6,231 nucleotides of DNA from a bacterium (GTDB lineage: Bacteria; Patescibacteriota; Patescibacteriia; Buchananbacterales; UBA6539). The stretch is taken from contig JAHFHR010000042.1 of assembly GCA_023246815.1 (NCBI GenBank), positions 1 through 6,231 on the forward strand. Direction: 5' to 3'. Below, one piece after another: positions 5,192 to 6,231 of the stretch. The notes below the pieces were generated by a model. It saw nothing but the letters and a program-made list of their open reading frames with translations. It was not told the DNA's origin and did not search any database. The stretch's first letter is position 1. The number at the start of each line of letters is the position of its first letter. The translations under genes and the position numbers were made by a program.

Positions 5192-6109
5192 TTAGAGTAG
5201 TTCGCCGGTAATATCTTTAACCATGAGTTTGGTAATCTCAGTCTGGTTGTTGGTTTGTTTGAGCGCCCACATCAGCTTTGTCACGGTGGAGTGCCAGGTC
5301 ATATTTTTGACCAGTATCGTTTTTTTCGGGGCCTCATCATCGGTGAGGTGCGGTGCCCACAGGACCATTGCCGCCTTGGTTGTGTCCGCGATGACCGCCA
5401 AATTTTTTTCTGGTAACTGTTGAAATCCAGCCAAATCAATCACCACGCCGGCAGCTTGGGTATAGAGTGTTTTGGCGGTAGTTACATTGAAGAGTGGATT
5501 GAGCACCAGCGTGGCCACGTTCGGTTCAAGATTGGCGCGCAACGGTTTTATTTTTTTGCTGCCTTTGGACCCGGTAAATACACGAATACTAAAGTAGATT
5601 TTACCAATCACTGACTCATTAGGAGAGGTAAAGGCATTGAGTGATTTGGTAGTTGAGCGGGTGGCGGTGCTGGCCCGAATTAAGCGATTGCCGAACATGA
5701 TTGACACCTCGGGCACGCCAAAACTCACCGCCTGAATGGCGTTGATAATGTTGCCCCGCACCTCCGATGTTTTGATCGCTTGTTTGCCAAGTGCCCCGGT
5801 GAAGATAATTGGCTTGGACAGTTTTTGCAGCTGAAATGATAATGCCGCGCTGGTGAACAGTAAATTATCTACGTCGTGCAGCACCACAAAACCGTCAGCC
5901 TGGTGATAGTGGTCATATATGGCTTGTGCTAGGGCTTCCCAAATGCTCGGTGTGATGCTATTGGTCGGGTTGCTGGACACAAACACGGGCTCAACATCAG
6001 CCATGATGGACAGCTCGGGCATGTGGCGTTGCCAGTTTTTTTGGGAAAAATCGTCAAATCCGCCGCAGACCAGCAGAATGATTTTTCTACGGGAAGGAAT
6101 CGTGGTCAT
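5192..6109 (-). CDS. L-asparaginase-fold protein with degenerate active site
   Basis: 305 residues, slightly shorter than type I asparaginases (about 330-340). Family membership is clear from DGFVVLHDVDNLLFTSAALS (72-91), matching AnsA DGFVILHGTDTMAYTASALS. Further support comes from KPIIFTGA (99-106), GVPEVSIMFGNRLIR (131-145), NAFTSPN (158-164) and the C-terminal TVTKLMWAL and ITGEL, which also recall GatD. The catalytic positions are altered. The TGGT nucleophile motif reads CGGF (15-18), so Thr becomes Phe18. HGTDT reads HDVDN (78-82), so the second Thr becomes Val80 while Asp81 remains. The Lys of the RTTK motif aligns with Arg151. The substrate-binding Asp-Ser-Ser reads VSSN (44-47). 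Hydrolysis of asparagine is therefore unlikely, and a binding or structural role is more plausible. No signal peptide is present, so it is cytosolic. It is the first gene of a two-gene operon with the NDT-RHH gene. The ATG at 6109 has no Shine-Dalgarno and follows a roughly 50-base leader. Confidence 0.9.
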   Translation of the reverse strand: MTTIPSRRKIILLVCGGFDDFSQKNWQRHMPELSIMADVEPVFVSSNPTNSITPSIWEALAQAIYDHYHQADGFVVLHDVDNLLFTSAALSFQLQKLSKPIIFTGALGKQAIKTSEVRGNIINAIQAVSFGVPEVSIMFGNRLIRASTATRSTTKSLNAFTSPNESVIGKIYFSIRVFTGSKGSKKIKPLRANLEPNVATLVLNPLFNVTTAKTLYTQAAGVVIDLAGFQQLPEKNLAVIADTTKAAMVLWAPHLTDDEAPKKTILVKNMTWHSTVTKLMWALKQTNNQTEITKLMVKDITGELL

Positions 6110-6128
6110 TAGAAAAAGGTATTTTTAG

Positions 6129-6152
6129 AGCCGTCGGTTTGGAACAGCCGTC
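6129..6152 (-). repeat. Pair of GACGGCT direct repeats in the operon leader
   Basis: On the minus strand GACGGCT occurs at 6152-6146 and again at 6135-6129. The copies start 17 bases apart, with GTTCCAAACC between them. They lie about 10-35 bases after the predicted transcription start of the asparaginase-like operon. Seven-base repeats can arise by chance. The position just after the promoter, together with an RHH-like protein encoded in the operon, makes an operator possible but unproven. Confidence 0.35.
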
Positions 6153-6168
6153 AATAATAGATAGCTAC

Positions 6169-6177
6169 AGTATATCA
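6169..6177 (-). promoter_or_regulatory. Extended -10 promoter (TGATATACT) of the asparaginase-like operon
   Basis: The minus strand reads TG-A-TATACT at 6177-6169, the same extended -10 class as the two plus-strand promoters. Transcription would start near 6162, leaving a leader of about 50 bases before the ATG at 6109. That leader has no Shine-Dalgarno near the start (CCTTTTTCTA precedes the ATG). No good -35 is seen, because that space is taken by the T-tract of the upstream terminator. Confidence 0.5.
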
Positions 6178-6187
6178 CTGGTTTAAT

Positions 6188-6222
6188 AAAAAAAGGAGGG
6201 CCGCAAGACTGGCTTGCGACCC
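6188..6222 (-). terminator. Rho-independent terminator of a minus-strand gene beyond the window
   Basis: On the minus strand GGGTCGCAAG (6222-6213) pairs along all 10 bases with CTTGCGGCCC (6207-6198), with one G-T wobble and the loop CCAGT. TCC and then a 7-T tract follow (6194-6188). On the plus strand the wobble becomes a C-A mismatch and no T-tract follows, so the orientation is minus. The gene it ends lies to the right of the window. Confidence 0.8.
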
Positions 6223-6231
6223 GAGCACTAA

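Noticed and set aside
5192..6109. Annotating this gene simply as an active L-asparaginase (ansA)
   Set aside because: The residues needed for catalysis appear substituted in both threonine motifs and at the lysine, so an activity-based name would mislead.
6191..6200. AAAAGGAGGG as a plus-strand ribosome binding site for a gene running off the right end
   Set aside because: It is the tail and first stem bases of a convincing minus-strand terminator, and no start codon in a plausible position follows before the window ends.
1..6231. CRISPR array, tRNA, rRNA, insertion sequence or recoded TGA codons
   Set aside because: No spaced direct-repeat series, cloverleaf, transposase frame or in-frame TGA was seen on either strand.

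Overview
The window looks like chromosome from a member of the Candidate Phyla Radiation (Patescibacteria). This is an inference from protein style, not a proven placement. The evidence is the FtsH C-terminal half, a stand-alone PilB/GspE-type ATPase, a polytopic membrane protein opening with a helix and an aromatic 'PSLWLFAGF' entry, compact spacing, and mostly Shine-Dalgarno-free starts. The standard genetic code fits: all stops are TAG or TAA and no in-frame TGA needs recoding.

Left half (plus strand). The 3' part of ftsH (1-1101) is followed, after 33 bases, by a 316-residue polytopic membrane protein of unknown function (1135-2085). A 171-base spacer then carries a palindromic ATCCTGAA...TTCAGGAT repeat and a Rho-independent terminator. 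Next comes a complete type IV pilus/type II secretion assembly ATPase (2257-3993), closed by its own terminator. The membrane-protein and ATPase genes each have a TGCTATACT extended -10 only 6-9 bases before the ATG and no ribosome binding site. Both are therefore predicted to make leaderless or almost leaderless mRNAs.

Right half (minus strand). A small orphan protein of 97 residues (4141-4434) has a conventional -35/-10 promoter, a full AAAGGAGG ribosome binding site and a strong terminator, unlike its neighbours. Upstream of it in the minus sense is a tight two-gene operon with a 2-base gap. Its first gene encodes an L-asparaginase-fold protein in which both catalytic threonines and the catalytic lysine appear to be replaced. 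Its second gene encodes a fusion of a nucleoside 2-deoxyribosyltransferase/Rcl-like domain with a C-terminal ribbon-helix-helix-like DNA-binding domain, and its usual catalytic Glu also seems to be lost. The operon is preceded by an extended -10 (TGATATACT) and a short leader with two GACGGCT direct repeats. The window ends in the terminator of a further minus-strand gene that lies outside it.

The asparaginase-like/NDT-RHH operon is the best candidate for an undescribed system. Two enzyme folds appear to have been turned into binding or sensing modules, one of them joined to a DNA-binding domain. The rest is housekeeping (proteostasis, pilus assembly).
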